A stretch of DNA of 21,173 bases. It comes from an uncultured Asticcacaulis sp. (lineage in GTDB: Bacteria > Pseudomonadota > Alphaproteobacteria > Caulobacterales > Caulobacteraceae). The DNA lies in assembly GCA_946482045.1 (NCBI GenBank), contig CAMLPZ010000036.1:1-21173 (forward strand), in the 5' to 3' direction. The notes beneath the pieces were generated by a model. The model made no database searches and had not been told where the DNA came from. It worked only from the letters and a program-made list of their open reading frames with translations. Made by a program: the position numbers and the translations under genes. Below, in pieces: positions 1-6,658 of the stretch (positions are counted from its first letter, which is position 1; each line of letters opens with the position of its first letter).

Positions 1-1
1 G

Positions 2-439
2 CCAGTGGTTCAGCCACGCGTGACGCCGCCGACCGACGTGGCCCCGCCGCCTCCGATCCCGGTTCCGCCGGTTCCGAAGGAGCAGAAGCAAGAGTACACC
101 GAGCCACCGCGTCAGATGAACACCGGTACCCCGCCCCCCGTGGCGCCACCGGCTCCGGCTTACGTTTCGGCGAAGTGGTCGAAGTTCCCGAACCTCGATG
201 ACTACTACCCCGAGCGCGCCTCGGAAGACGAAGTCGAAGGCTCGGCCACCATCGAATGCCAGATCCTGAGCACCGATGGTAAGGTGAAGTGCAGTGTCGT
301 CAGCGAAACCCCGAAGGGTTACGGCTTCGGCGCTGCGGCGGTCCGGGCCATCGAGTCCCGCGGTCGCGTCGATACCGGAGGTGGTCAGGTTCAACCGGGG
401 CAAAAGCTGAAGCAGACCTTCCGCTTCCAGCTCGGCTAA
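2..439 (+). CDS. TonB-family protein, C-terminal part (5' end outside window)
   Basis: The reading frame is open to the left edge, so this is the 3' part of a longer gene; the GTG at 5 is probably internal. The visible protein begins with a proline-rich stretch of PP and PVPP runs, as in the periplasm-spanning linker of TonB proteins. It ends in a domain of about 90 residues beginning YVSAKWSKFP, with EVEGSATIECQ, GYGFGAAAVRAI and a final QTFRFQLG, which fits a TonB C-terminal-like fold. TonB proteins carry proton-motive energy from ExbB/ExbD to outer-membrane receptors. No exbB or exbD lies in the window. The domain is clearly paralogous to that of the next gene, sharing EVEGSAT, GYGFGAA and GRVD. 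A strong terminator follows 16 bases after the stop, so the two copies are probably separate transcripts. The family call is good; the transport substrate is unknown. Confidence 0.75.
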   Translation, partial: PVVQPRVTPPTDVAPPPPIPVPPVPKEQKQEYTEPPRQMNTGTPPPVAPPAPAYVSAKWSKFPNLDDYYPERASEDEVEGSATIECQILSTDGKVKCSVVSETPKGYGFGAAAVRAIESRGRVDTGGGQVQPGQKLKQTFRFQLG

Positions 440-454
440 CCGGCCAGCGAATGC

Positions 455-496
455 AAAAAGGGAAACCCGGAACTTCGGTTCCGGGTTTTTCTTTTT
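455..496 (+). terminator. Intrinsic terminator after the first TonB-like gene
   Basis: An 11-bp perfect stem (463-473 with 478-488) is closed by a C(TTCG)G tetraloop, a particularly stable loop. It is followed by a T-rich run. An outer AAAAAG/CTTTTT pairing extends the stem. It lies directly behind the stop codon at 439. Confidence 0.9.
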
Positions 497-523
497 GGGC
501 GACAATCTAGAGCGACATGGCGA

Positions 524-611
524 AAAGTGTCAGCGGTTTTCGCCAAAATATCGCGGCCAAGCAAAAACTTAGATCGGAATGGCGTTTCCATCTAAACCCA
601 TTCCGATCTAA
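524..611 (-). repeat. REP-like intergenic repeat with 14-bp palindrome
   Basis: This fills the centre of the 362-bp gap between the two TonB-like genes. One part (569-582 and 598-611) is a perfect 14-bp inverted repeat, TTAGATCGGAATGG / CCATTCCGATCTAA, with a 15-base loop. The adjoining part (524-555), read on the minus strand, carries CGCGATATTTT, CGAAAACCG and ACACTTT. The same three blocks recur in the same order on the plus strand at 3732-3765. Repeats with a CGAAAACCG...CACTTT core are common between genes in Alphaproteobacteria. From 612 to the RBS at 787 I see only AT-richer sequence with no convincing gene; a promoter for the next gene must lie there. Confidence 0.7.
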
Positions 612-786
612 TAAAAATGACGGTTGCGTCAAAAACGGTTTGAGCATATCGTCGTTCTCAAGAAAAGGCGTTACAAGAAAATCAATTGCCGACTTTTTGA
701 TGCAGGTGAATACCGCCTCATCGTTTTCGGACCCGACCCGGTAACCTTGCGGGCTGTAGCCGCTTCTGCGTGATGTTCAATCATGT

Positions 787-793
787 AAGGAGA
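787..793 (+). promoter_or_regulatory. Ribosome binding site of the second TonB-like gene
   Basis: AAGGAGA is placed 8 bases upstream of ATG 802. It is the strongest Shine-Dalgarno match I noticed in the window. Confidence 0.75.
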
Positions 794-801
794 CCGAAAA
801 C

Positions 802-1512
802 ATGGACAACCCGGTCCATAACCGCCGCTCGGCTTTGGATATAAACCCCAATAAACGCATACCGCCGTCCTTCTACGCGGCCCTCGGCATCGCCATTGCG
901 ATACATGCCGGTTTTGCCTACTACCTGCTTGATCAGCGCTTCGGCGCTGGTCTGGAACCGGCGTGGGAGGCGACCCCGGAGCCTCCCATCCTCTCCGTCG
1001 ATATGTCGAAGCCGAAACCCGCTGAACCGGTCGAAACCAAGGTCATCCAGGTCCACAAACCGGTCCTGGCGGACGATGCCAAGGTGGAAACCGCGCCAAT
1101 CATACCTGTCGATGATCCCGAGCCTTTGGGAGATGTCGCGATCGCCGGCCCGCCAACGCTGCCGACGACGGGCGGAGGGACCACGACAGGTACCGGCACT
1201 TCCGACACCTCGGTTGAGCCGATATATGTCACCGCACGCTGGAGCCGTTTCCCCGACGGCGCCGCGCTGGCGAACTATTACCCGGTGCGTGCCATGGACA
1301 ACGAAGTCGAAGGCTCTGCCACCGTGCAATGTGTCGTCCTCGATACAGCCGGCCGCGTTTCGTGCGTGGCGGTGAGTGAAAAGCCTGGTGGTTACGGTTT
1401 TGGCGCCGCCACGGTCCGCATGGTCCAGGATAAGGGCCGTGTCGATATCACCAAGGGCAATGTCGAGGTGGGCTCCGTCCTGCGTCAGACCGTCACCTGG
1501 CGGCTGGACTGA
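802..1512 (+). CDS. TonB-family energy transducer-like protein
   Basis: This 236-residue protein has a short cytoplasmic N-terminus and one membrane segment near residues 24-43 (FYAALGIAIAIHAGFAYYLL). A proline- and valine-rich linker follows (residues ~55-140), then a C-terminal domain beginning YVTARWSRFPD with EVEGSATVQC and GYGFGAATVR. That architecture, with one anchor, a periplasmic spacer and a C-terminal domain, is the TonB plan. Family knowledge suggests coupling of inner-membrane energy to outer-membrane uptake. AAGGAGA at 787-793 lies 8 bases before the ATG and fixes the start. It is a paralogue of the gene upstream, with terminators after both copies. The C-terminal domain contains cysteines (VQCVVL and VSCVAV), matched in the paralogue (IECQIL and VKCSVV), which could form a disulfide. 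No exbBD is nearby, so a non-transport role remains possible. Confidence 0.8.
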   Translation: MDNPVHNRRSALDINPNKRIPPSFYAALGIAIAIHAGFAYYLLDQRFGAGLEPAWEATPEPPILSVDMSKPKPAEPVETKVIQVHKPVLADDAKVETAPIIPVDDPEPLGDVAIAGPPTLPTTGGGTTTGTGTSDTSVEPIYVTARWSRFPDGAALANYYPVRAMDNEVEGSATVQCVVLDTAGRVSCVAVSEKPGGYGFGAATVRMVQDKGRVDITKGNVEVGSVLRQTVTWRLD

Positions 1513-1532
1513 TGTAGTGGCCTGACCGCTGG

Positions 1533-1566
1533 AGGCACTCCGAAAGCAATTTCGGAGTGCCTTTTT
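1533..1566 (+). terminator. Intrinsic terminator after the second TonB-like gene
   Basis: A perfect 13-bp stem (1533-1545 with 1550-1562) has a GCAA loop and is followed by a run of T residues at 1562-1566. It begins 20 bases after the stop codon. Confidence 0.92.
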
Positions 1567-1615
1567 ATCAGCACTGCGCTAATGTCCCGCCACAATGGTT
1601 AACAAGGACATCTCT

Positions 1616-2386
1616 ATGCAACTGGGTATGCGCAAATTTACGGCCGGCGTATCGCTGGCGGCTTTTTTTGTTGCTGGCATGGTTCTGACGGGTTGCGAAA
1701 GCAATGATGCCCTCGGCCGCTCGCAACTGATCCTGTTCGATGAGCGGTCCCTGGAACAAAGCGCCCTGGCGGGTTGGCAGGAGCAACTGAGAACGGCCAA
1801 GGTTTCGCGCGACGCGGCGCTGAACGCCCGTCTGCAGAAGGTCGGCAGCCGTATCGTCAATGCCGCCGGCATGGGCGGATCAGCCTGGGAATATGTCCTG
1901 TTCGAGAACGACCAGCCGAACGCCTTCGTTATTCCGGGCAACAAGGTTGGCGTCAATACAGGCCTGTTCAAGGTCGTGAAGAATGACGACCAGCTGGCAG
2001 CCGTTATCGGCCACGAAACCGCCCACGTTATCGGTCGCCACGCGGCGGAACGGGCTTCTCAGCAGGCGGCGACGCAGGTCGGGCTCGAAATTGCCACGCG
2101 CACGACCGAGGGCCGTGTCCAGCAGGCCGTGGCCAATTACGGTGGCATGGGCGCCGCTTTGGGCTTCCTGCTGCCATATTCGCGCAAGCACGAATCTGAG
2201 GCCGACAAGATCGGCGTCGACCTGATGGTCAAGGCCGGTTACCGCGCCTCTGAGTCGGTGGCCTTGTGGGAGAACATGTCGGCGCAGAAAAGCGGCGCGC
2301 CGCCACAGTTCCTGTCGACCCACCCGTCGGACCAGACCCGGATCAACGACCTGAAGGCTTATATCGCCGCGAAGGGGTATAAATAG
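1616..2386 (+). CDS. M48 family zinc metalloprotease, lipoprotein
   Basis: From ATG 1616 the protein has 256 residues. I prefer this start to ATG 1595 because AAGGA at 1604-1608 sits 7 bases before it and the product then begins with a compact signal peptide. The lipobox LTGC puts the mature protein on a membrane as a lipoprotein with N-terminal Cys at about residue 27. The zinc motif HETAH is at residues 133-137. The downstream SRKHESEAD segment supplies the third ligand, as in M48 peptidases, and the end carries the family's STHPSDQTRI motif. Relatives such as the LoiP/YcaL/BepA-type lipoproteins act in periplasmic quality control of outer-membrane proteins; which of these roles applies cannot be read from sequence. 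It is a single gene between a terminator and tRNA-His. Confidence 0.88.
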   Translation: MQLGMRKFTAGVSLAAFFVAGMVLTGCESNDALGRSQLILFDERSLEQSALAGWQEQLRTAKVSRDAALNARLQKVGSRIVNAAGMGGSAWEYVLFENDQPNAFVIPGNKVGVNTGLFKVVKNDDQLAAVIGHETAHVIGRHAAERASQQAATQVGLEIATRTTEGRVQQAVANYGGMGAALGFLLPYSRKHESEADKIGVDLMVKAGYRASESVALWENMSAQKSGAPPQFLSTHPSDQTRINDLKAYIAAKGYK

Positions 2387-2463
2387 TCCGTTTTGCAGAA
2401 AGGCAAATTCGGGCTTGATCGCCGCGCCCTCTCGCGTTAGAGACACGCTCCTCGCGATGACGT

Positions 2464-2539
2464 GCCGTCTTAGCTCACTTGGTAGAGCGCCAGATTGTGG
2501 CTCTGGAGGTAGCTGGTTCGAAACCAGCAGACGGTACCA
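2464..2539 (+). tRNA. tRNA-His (GTG)
   Basis: A full cloverleaf folds. The acceptor stem is 2464-2470 with 2529-2535, the D stem GCTC/GAGC, and the anticodon stem CCAGA/TCTGG with loop TTGTGGC and anticodon GTG at 2497-2499. The T arm is GCTGG TTCGAAA CCAGC, and CCA is encoded at 2537-2539. The base before position 1 is T, so no G-1 is encoded. Position 1:72 is a G:U wobble and the discriminator is A. Loss of the otherwise near-universal G-1 and the switch to A73 are known for tRNA-His in a large alphaproteobacterial clade, which supports the taxonomic reading. Confidence 0.96.
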
Positions 2540-2652
2540 TCGCCAGATTGGCGGCCCATCGGGCCCAAGATTGTTCTAGCCGACATGCCGCATGCCTCGC
2601 TCCGCCGGAACTGGTCAGGCGGTGGCAGGTCCTTCATTTGCCGGCGCATACC

Positions 2653-3726
2653 ATGGCGAATTCCGAAACAACCCTGAATATCGTCGGTGGCGGCATTACC
2701 GGCCTGTGCCTGGCCGTGGCGGCGCAGGCGAGGGGGGGTAAGGTCCGGCTCATTGCGCGGGATGATATCGGCGATACCGCCTCGGGCATCGCCGCCGGCA
2801 TGATCGCTCCGGCCCTGGAGGGGCTTCTGGAGATCGAGCCGGAGGTCGCCTATGCCCGGCTGCATCGCGCGCAACGGGTCTGGATCGACCTGATGGACGT
2901 GTGGCCAGCCGACGTTCGCGCCGTGCTGAAAAAGACGCAAATCGAGGCGCGTAGCCGCTATGTCTGGTATCAGAGCGACAACCTGAGCGACATCACCACA
3001 CCGCGCCTTAGATCCATGGGCGTATCGTTTGCCGCCCTGACCGATGACCAGCTTAAGGGAATCGCCAGCGACATGGACGGGGTCGAAGTGACGGGTGACT
3101 GGCTGCTGCCGGGCCGTGAGGTGCTCGAAAGCCTGAAGGCGCTTGTTCTGACGCAGGGCGGCGAGGTATTGTCCGCCGAGGTGAAGGCCGTGTCGGCGAC
3201 GACCGTGACCCTGGCCTCAGGTGAGATACTGGGCGCCGATCATGTCGCTGTGGCCGCCGGGTTCGGCGCCAGGGCACTGGCGTCGTCAGTTCCGTCGCTC
3301 GCCGTGCTTGAGCCTGTAAAGGGCCATCTGCTCGATCTGAAGGGCCAGGGCGGGCAGGGGGTGGTGCGCTGGTCGGGTGGCTATCTGGCCGATCACGTCG
3401 CTATCGCCAAGTTCGGCGCCACTATGCAGTTTGGCCAGGACAATCTGGTGATCGAGCCAGAAGTCGTTGCGGACCTCAAGGCAAGGGCGGTCGGCATGAT
3501 GCCCTCGGTCGACCTGACGGGGGCCATGCCGAAAACCGGCGTCCGGGCGGCGACGCCGGATTCGTGGCCGCTGATCGGTCGGGATGCTACAGGCGTCTAT
3601 GTCGCGGTGGGCATGCGTCGCAATGGTTATATCTTCGGACCCTATGCAGCCAGGCTTTTGTTGGCCATGATGACGGGCGAGGCCATGGACGCGGACGCCG
3701 CGCTTTATGACCCAAACCGGTTTTAA
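2653..3726 (+). CDS. FAD-dependent oxidoreductase, DAO / glycine oxidase (ThiO)-like
   Basis: From ATG 2653 the protein has 357 residues. The frame is open further upstream, but that extension would run through tRNA-His, so it is not coding. The N-terminus holds the Rossmann motif VGGGITG (residues 11-17) after a short beta strand. An acidic/basic strand end follows (VRLIARD), then GMIAPALE. The C-terminus has GVRAATPDSWPLIG and GMRRNGYIFGP, typical of D-amino-acid-oxidase-fold flavoenzymes such as glycine oxidase ThiO, which oxidise small amines or amino acids with FAD. No thiamine gene is nearby, so the substrate is open and I give no symbol. The RBS is weak. A REP-like repeat begins just after the stop. 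Confidence 0.8.
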   Translation: MANSETTLNIVGGGITGLCLAVAAQARGGKVRLIARDDIGDTASGIAAGMIAPALEGLLEIEPEVAYARLHRAQRVWIDLMDVWPADVRAVLKKTQIEARSRYVWYQSDNLSDITTPRLRSMGVSFAALTDDQLKGIASDMDGVEVTGDWLLPGREVLESLKALVLTQGGEVLSAEVKAVSATTVTLASGEILGADHVAVAAGFGARALASSVPSLAVLEPVKGHLLDLKGQGGQGVVRWSGGYLADHVAIAKFGATMQFGQDNLVIEPEVVADLKARAVGMMPSVDLTGAMPKTGVRAATPDSWPLIGRDATGVYVAVGMRRNGYIFGPYAARLLLAMMTGEAMDADAALYDPNRF

Positions 3727-3731
3727 TTTAT

Positions 3732-3765
3732 CGCGATATTTTAGTCGAAAACCGTTTCACACTTT
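3732..3765 (+). repeat. REP-like dispersed repeat, second copy
   Basis: This contains CGCGATATTTT, CGAAAACCG and CACACTTT in the order and spacing seen on the minus strand at 524-555, allowing one-base indels. It lies 5 bases behind the stop of the FAD enzyme. The palindromic half found next to the first copy is missing here. Confidence 0.65.
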
Positions 3766-3800
3766 GGCTGCGCCGAACTTCGTTTCGACATATCGCTCGT

Positions 3801-3819
3801 TTAAACCGATATTAACCAT
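3801..3819 (+). promoter_or_regulatory. CtrA-type box (TTAA-N7-TTAACCAT)
   Basis: TTAA at 3801-3804, seven bases, then TTAACCAT at 3812-3819 is an exact match to the full CtrA consensus TTAA-N7-TTAA(C) of Caulobacterales, including the extended half-site. It directly abuts the most 5' ATGs of the transglycosylase. If CtrA activates from a -35 position, the transcript would begin near 3840-3850 and translation further downstream. If the ATG at 3822 is used, the box may repress or the message may be nearly leaderless. Confidence 0.6.
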
Positions 3820-3821
3820 GC

Positions 3822-4751
3822 ATGGGGCAAAATTTGCCCATGCCGTTGCCGAGTAACCCGTCCGTTATGAGCCAGCTTGGGCGTGCCGCGGAAGCGGGCG
3901 CGAGCGGAGTCGCGTCAGGTGTAATGGGCTCCATTCAACGCGCGGCCGAAGCCACCGGCGTCGATTTCAGCTACCTCGTCAAGACGGCCAAGCGCGAAAG
4001 CTCGCTCAATCCGCACGCCAAGGCGCCGACCTCGTCAGCCGCTGGCCTGTTCCAGTTCATCGAGCAGACCTGGCTTGGCGTCCTGAAATCCAAGGGCGCC
4101 AAGCACGGCTACGGCGGTTTCGCCGAACACATAACGCGCGGCCGGGACGGGCGTTTTCACGTTGCCGCTGACATGCGCAAGCAGGTGCTTGGCCTGCGTT
4201 ATAACGCTGACGCCAACGCCGTCATGGCGGCAGAGATGACGGCCGGACACGCCGCGTATCTGAAGGGACGGATCGGACGCGACGCGACACAGGGTGAGCT
4301 TTATGTCGCGCACTTCCTGGGGCCCGATGGCGCGGCGGATCTGATTACCGCCAATGTCAATCGTCCGGGCGCGTCTGCCGCGGCCCTGTTTCCGGCGGCT
4401 GCGCGTGCCAATCCGACCATATTTTATCGCAAAGGCCAGCCCTTGAGCGTCGCCGAGGTGACGGCGCGGCTGACCAGGACAGGCGGCAGCGAACCCATGA
4501 CGCTCCAGGCCGCAGCCGGACCCAAACCTGCCGATGAGGTCTTCGGCAACCCGCAGATCGTAGCGCGTCTCGACAAGTTGCGCGCCGATGCCGCCATCCT
4601 GCAACTTGTGTTCGGCAATGGCGAAAATGAACCGGGCATGCTCTTCAATGCCCAGCTTCTGTCGGCCTTCGGGCCGGAGGATGAAGGCGGTGAGGGGAAA
4701 CGCGAAGCCTTGATGAAGGCTTTCGGCGGGACCGGCGGTTACAATGGCTAA
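3822..4751 (+). CDS. Lytic transglycosylase (SLT domain)
   Basis: The product has 309 residues from ATG 3822. ATGs at 3840 and 3867 are in frame and may be the real start, because no Shine-Dalgarno precedes 3822 and a CtrA box abuts it. The SLT core runs from about residue 38 (IQRAAEATGVDFSYLVKTAKRESS). The likely catalytic Glu is at residue 59 in KRESS, followed by SSAAGLFQF (72-79) and AHFLGPDGA. Such enzymes cleave the glycan strands of peptidoglycan, either in general turnover or to make room for flagella, pili or secretion machines. I see no obvious signal peptide, so export is unclear; several assembly-associated transglycosylases lack a classical one. The stop overlaps the stop of the convergent kinase gene by 4 bases (4748-4751). 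Confidence 0.82.
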   Translation: MGQNLPMPLPSNPSVMSQLGRAAEAGASGVASGVMGSIQRAAEATGVDFSYLVKTAKRESSLNPHAKAPTSSAAGLFQFIEQTWLGVLKSKGAKHGYGGFAEHITRGRDGRFHVAADMRKQVLGLRYNADANAVMAAEMTAGHAAYLKGRIGRDATQGELYVAHFLGPDGAADLITANVNRPGASAAALFPAAARANPTIFYRKGQPLSVAEVTARLTRTGGSEPMTLQAAAGPKPADEVFGNPQIVARLDKLRADAAILQLVFGNGENEPGMLFNAQLLSAFGPEDEGGEGKREALMKAFGGTGGYNG

Positions 4752-6490
4752 TCCGACACGAGGGCGCGGTACAGCCCCTCGCGATTGTGCGGCAGCAATA
4801 GCGGTTTGACGCCGAGTAACTGAAGATCCTCGGCCTGCTCGCCGTTCGGCAGCAGGGCGACGATCTTCAGCCGCGCTTCTTCCTGCGTCGCGCGCAGGCT
4901 CGACAGGAAGGTATCGAGCGTCTGCCGGTTGGAGGCTTCTTGCAGGTTCTCGAAACTGCCGGTCGAGATGACGCAGGCATCCAGTCCCCCCTTTTTCGCC
5001 AGGGCCAGTGCGCGTTCCCGCGACGTCGAGGTCAGGCAGCGATGCCCCATCTCCTCGAGCTGGTCGCGCAACTGCGCCGCGCGCAGGGAATCGTTGGCCA
5101 GCAGCAGCACGCGCAGGAAGGGGGCGCTCTCAGGCGCTTCGGCTTCGGGCGCGGCGGGGCGCGCTGGCGGCGAAGCCGACGCGTCATAGGGCAGGTCCAG
5201 CCAGAATTTCGAGCCGACGCCGAGAGTCGACTGTGCACTCATGTCTCCCCCCATGAGTGCCGCCAGCGACCGAGACAGGCTTAAACCCAAGCCGGCGCCT
5301 GGGCAGCCGGCGGAGGTACGCGCGATCCGCTGGTAGGGCGCGAACGCCTGTTCGACCTCTTCCGGAGACAAGCCGGGACCGGAATCGACGACTTCGATGC
5401 GCACGACTTGCGCGTCGTCCGGGCGGGTGAGGCGGACCTCGACCCGGCCATGTTGGGTATATTGTAGAGCGTTGCTGACAAGATGCTCCAGGATCTGTTC
5501 GACCCGGTAGGTGTCGCCGAGCGCGCTGCCTGATGCGGGCATTTCCGACGCCGACAGGGTGAAGCCTAAATCCTTCCCGTATGCCAGGGAGGCAAACCCG
5601 GCCATGACGCGTTCGCAGATCAGTTCAATATCGAGCGGCAGTCGCTCGACGGCGATCTGGCCGCTTTCCGCCTCATCATTGTCGAGCGTGGTCACCAGGA
5701 TGGTCTGCAGGCGGGCAACCTCCTCCAACGCCGTCTCGACCAGGCGGCGCGGGGCGGGAGCGCGGACGAGACTGACCGCGCTCTGGGCCAGATGATGTTC
5801 GACGCCCTGAAGGCCAGTTTTCACTTCGCGCGAGAGGGTCTCCATCAGCGCCATCCGGGCAGCCGTCGCGTCTTCGCGCGCGCGCGCGGTGTCGAGCGCG
5901 CTGACCTGGAGCATATAGTGTTCGCGCATATGGCGGTTAAGTACCAGCGCCATGGCGAAGGCCAGGATCAGCCCGCCCGTCATAAGCTCCGCCGAACTGG
6001 TGTCCGACCGGGTACTGTAGAGGACGAGGAGTGGGCCAAGGAGGGCGGCCGGACCGACGATCAACAGGTGCAGCAGGACGGGCGTGCAGAAGAAGACAAT
6101 GCTGATGGCGGCGCCGGCGCAGATCATCATGAGGACATCGGCGCCGGGGCCGGTGCCGCCCGAAGTCAGGCTGATGGCGGTCAGGCAAAGGGCCCAAAGG
6201 CCGCCGCCAACACCCTGGCGCAGCAGACGCGCCTTGACATTGGCCTCGGTGCGCGGCGCGGTCGCAAGGGCTTCGGAACGGTTGCGCAGAACCATGAAGG
6301 CGGGCCAGATGCCGCTGAGCAGCACGATATAAGCAGCCATCAGCCACGGGGAGACGCTGGTCGAGGCCGCCCAGATGAATAGCGGCAGGCCAACACCGAA
6401 AAAGCCAAGAGTATAGGGGAACATGCGCGCCTGCGCGCGCAGGCCGTAATCGAGCAGGACAGTATCTGAGGGGACTTGAGACGCGGTCAT
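4748..6490 (-). CDS. Degenerate membrane-bound hybrid histidine kinase
   Basis: The protein has 580 residues. Residues ~25-185 hold about six membrane segments with little periplasmic sequence. A short linker leads to the dimerisation helix at 216-229, METLSREVKTGLQG. There the phospho-acceptor His of the usual S-H-E motif is Arg221, and the following Pro is Gly. The ATP-binding domain looks intact: EHLVSNALQY (N box), DSGPGL (G1, 369-374), FAPYQRI and GAGLGLSLSRSLA (G2). A C-terminal receiver-like domain (~459-580) has lost its acidic pair (LLLAND), its phospho-acceptor Asp (DACVIST, Ser509) and its conserved Lys (LLLP). The protein therefore seems unable to autophosphorylate or carry a phosphoryl group in the classical way; a DivL-like role as binding partner or allosteric regulator is possible. 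The gene is divergent from a DUF2336 gene. Confidence 0.85.
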   Translation of the reverse strand: MTASQVPSDTVLLDYGLRAQARMFPYTLGFFGVGLPLFIWAASTSVSPWLMAAYIVLLSGIWPAFMVLRNRSEALATAPRTEANVKARLLRQGVGGGLWALCLTAISLTSGGTGPGADVLMMICAGAAISIVFFCTPVLLHLLIVGPAALLGPLLVLYSTRSDTSSAELMTGGLILAFAMALVLNRHMREHYMLQVSALDTARAREDATAARMALMETLSREVKTGLQGVEHHLAQSAVSLVRAPAPRRLVETALEEVARLQTILVTTLDNDEAESGQIAVERLPLDIELICERVMAGFASLAYGKDLGFTLSASEMPASGSALGDTYRVEQILEHLVSNALQYTQHGRVEVRLTRPDDAQVVRIEVVDSGPGLSPEEVEQAFAPYQRIARTSAGCPGAGLGLSLSRSLAALMGGDMSAQSTLGVGSKFWLDLPYDASASPPARPAAPEAEAPESAPFLRVLLLANDSLRAAQLRDQLEEMGHRCLTSTSRERALALAKKGGLDACVISTGSFENLQEASNRQTLDTFLSSLRATQEEARLKIVALLPNGEQAEDLQLLGVKPLLLPHNREGLYRALVSD

Positions 6491-6495
6491 GCGGC

Positions 6496-6654
6496 GACTC
6501 TATCATGCAGAGATTGCCGCCGGGTTTACCGTTACAATTTCTGGTCGCGAATAATCACGGTTCGTGCCGGAAGCGTGATCACGAGGTAAAGGATTCGTTA
6601 GGCAAAACGCGCGAAAATTCGGGGTCCCCACAAAGGATTCGCCCCGAAGGATTC
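6496..6654. promoter_or_regulatory. Divergent promoter region with four GANTC sites
   Basis: The 168-bp spacer between the divergent kinase and DUF2336 genes contains GACTC at 6496-6500 and GATTC at 6592-6596, 6636-6640 and 6650-6654. The last three sit inside direct repeats of (A/G)AAGGATTCG, and the third repeat doubles as the Shine-Dalgarno (GAAGGA, 6646-6651) of the DUF2336 gene. GANTC is the target of the CcrM methylase in Caulobacterales, where methylation state gates some cell-cycle promoters through GcrA. No confident -35/-10 pair is visible. Confidence 0.5.
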
Positions 6655-6658
6655 GCTC

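Noticed and set aside
517..744. 75-codon frame in the gap between the TonB-like genes
   Set aside because: It runs through the palindromic repeat, has no RBS and shows no recognisable protein features.
781..1329. 182-codon minus-strand frame opposite the second TonB-like gene
   Set aside because: It is a shadow of a gene with a clear RBS, membrane anchor and conserved domain.
1595..1602. TTAACCAT half-site (minus strand) as a second CtrA site
   Set aside because: It is only a half-site with no partner at the right spacing, and it overlaps the leader of the M48 gene; chance is a fair explanation.
2479..2652. Upstream extension of the FAD enzyme frame
   Set aside because: It would translate through tRNA-His, and the flavin-binding fold starts just after ATG 2653.
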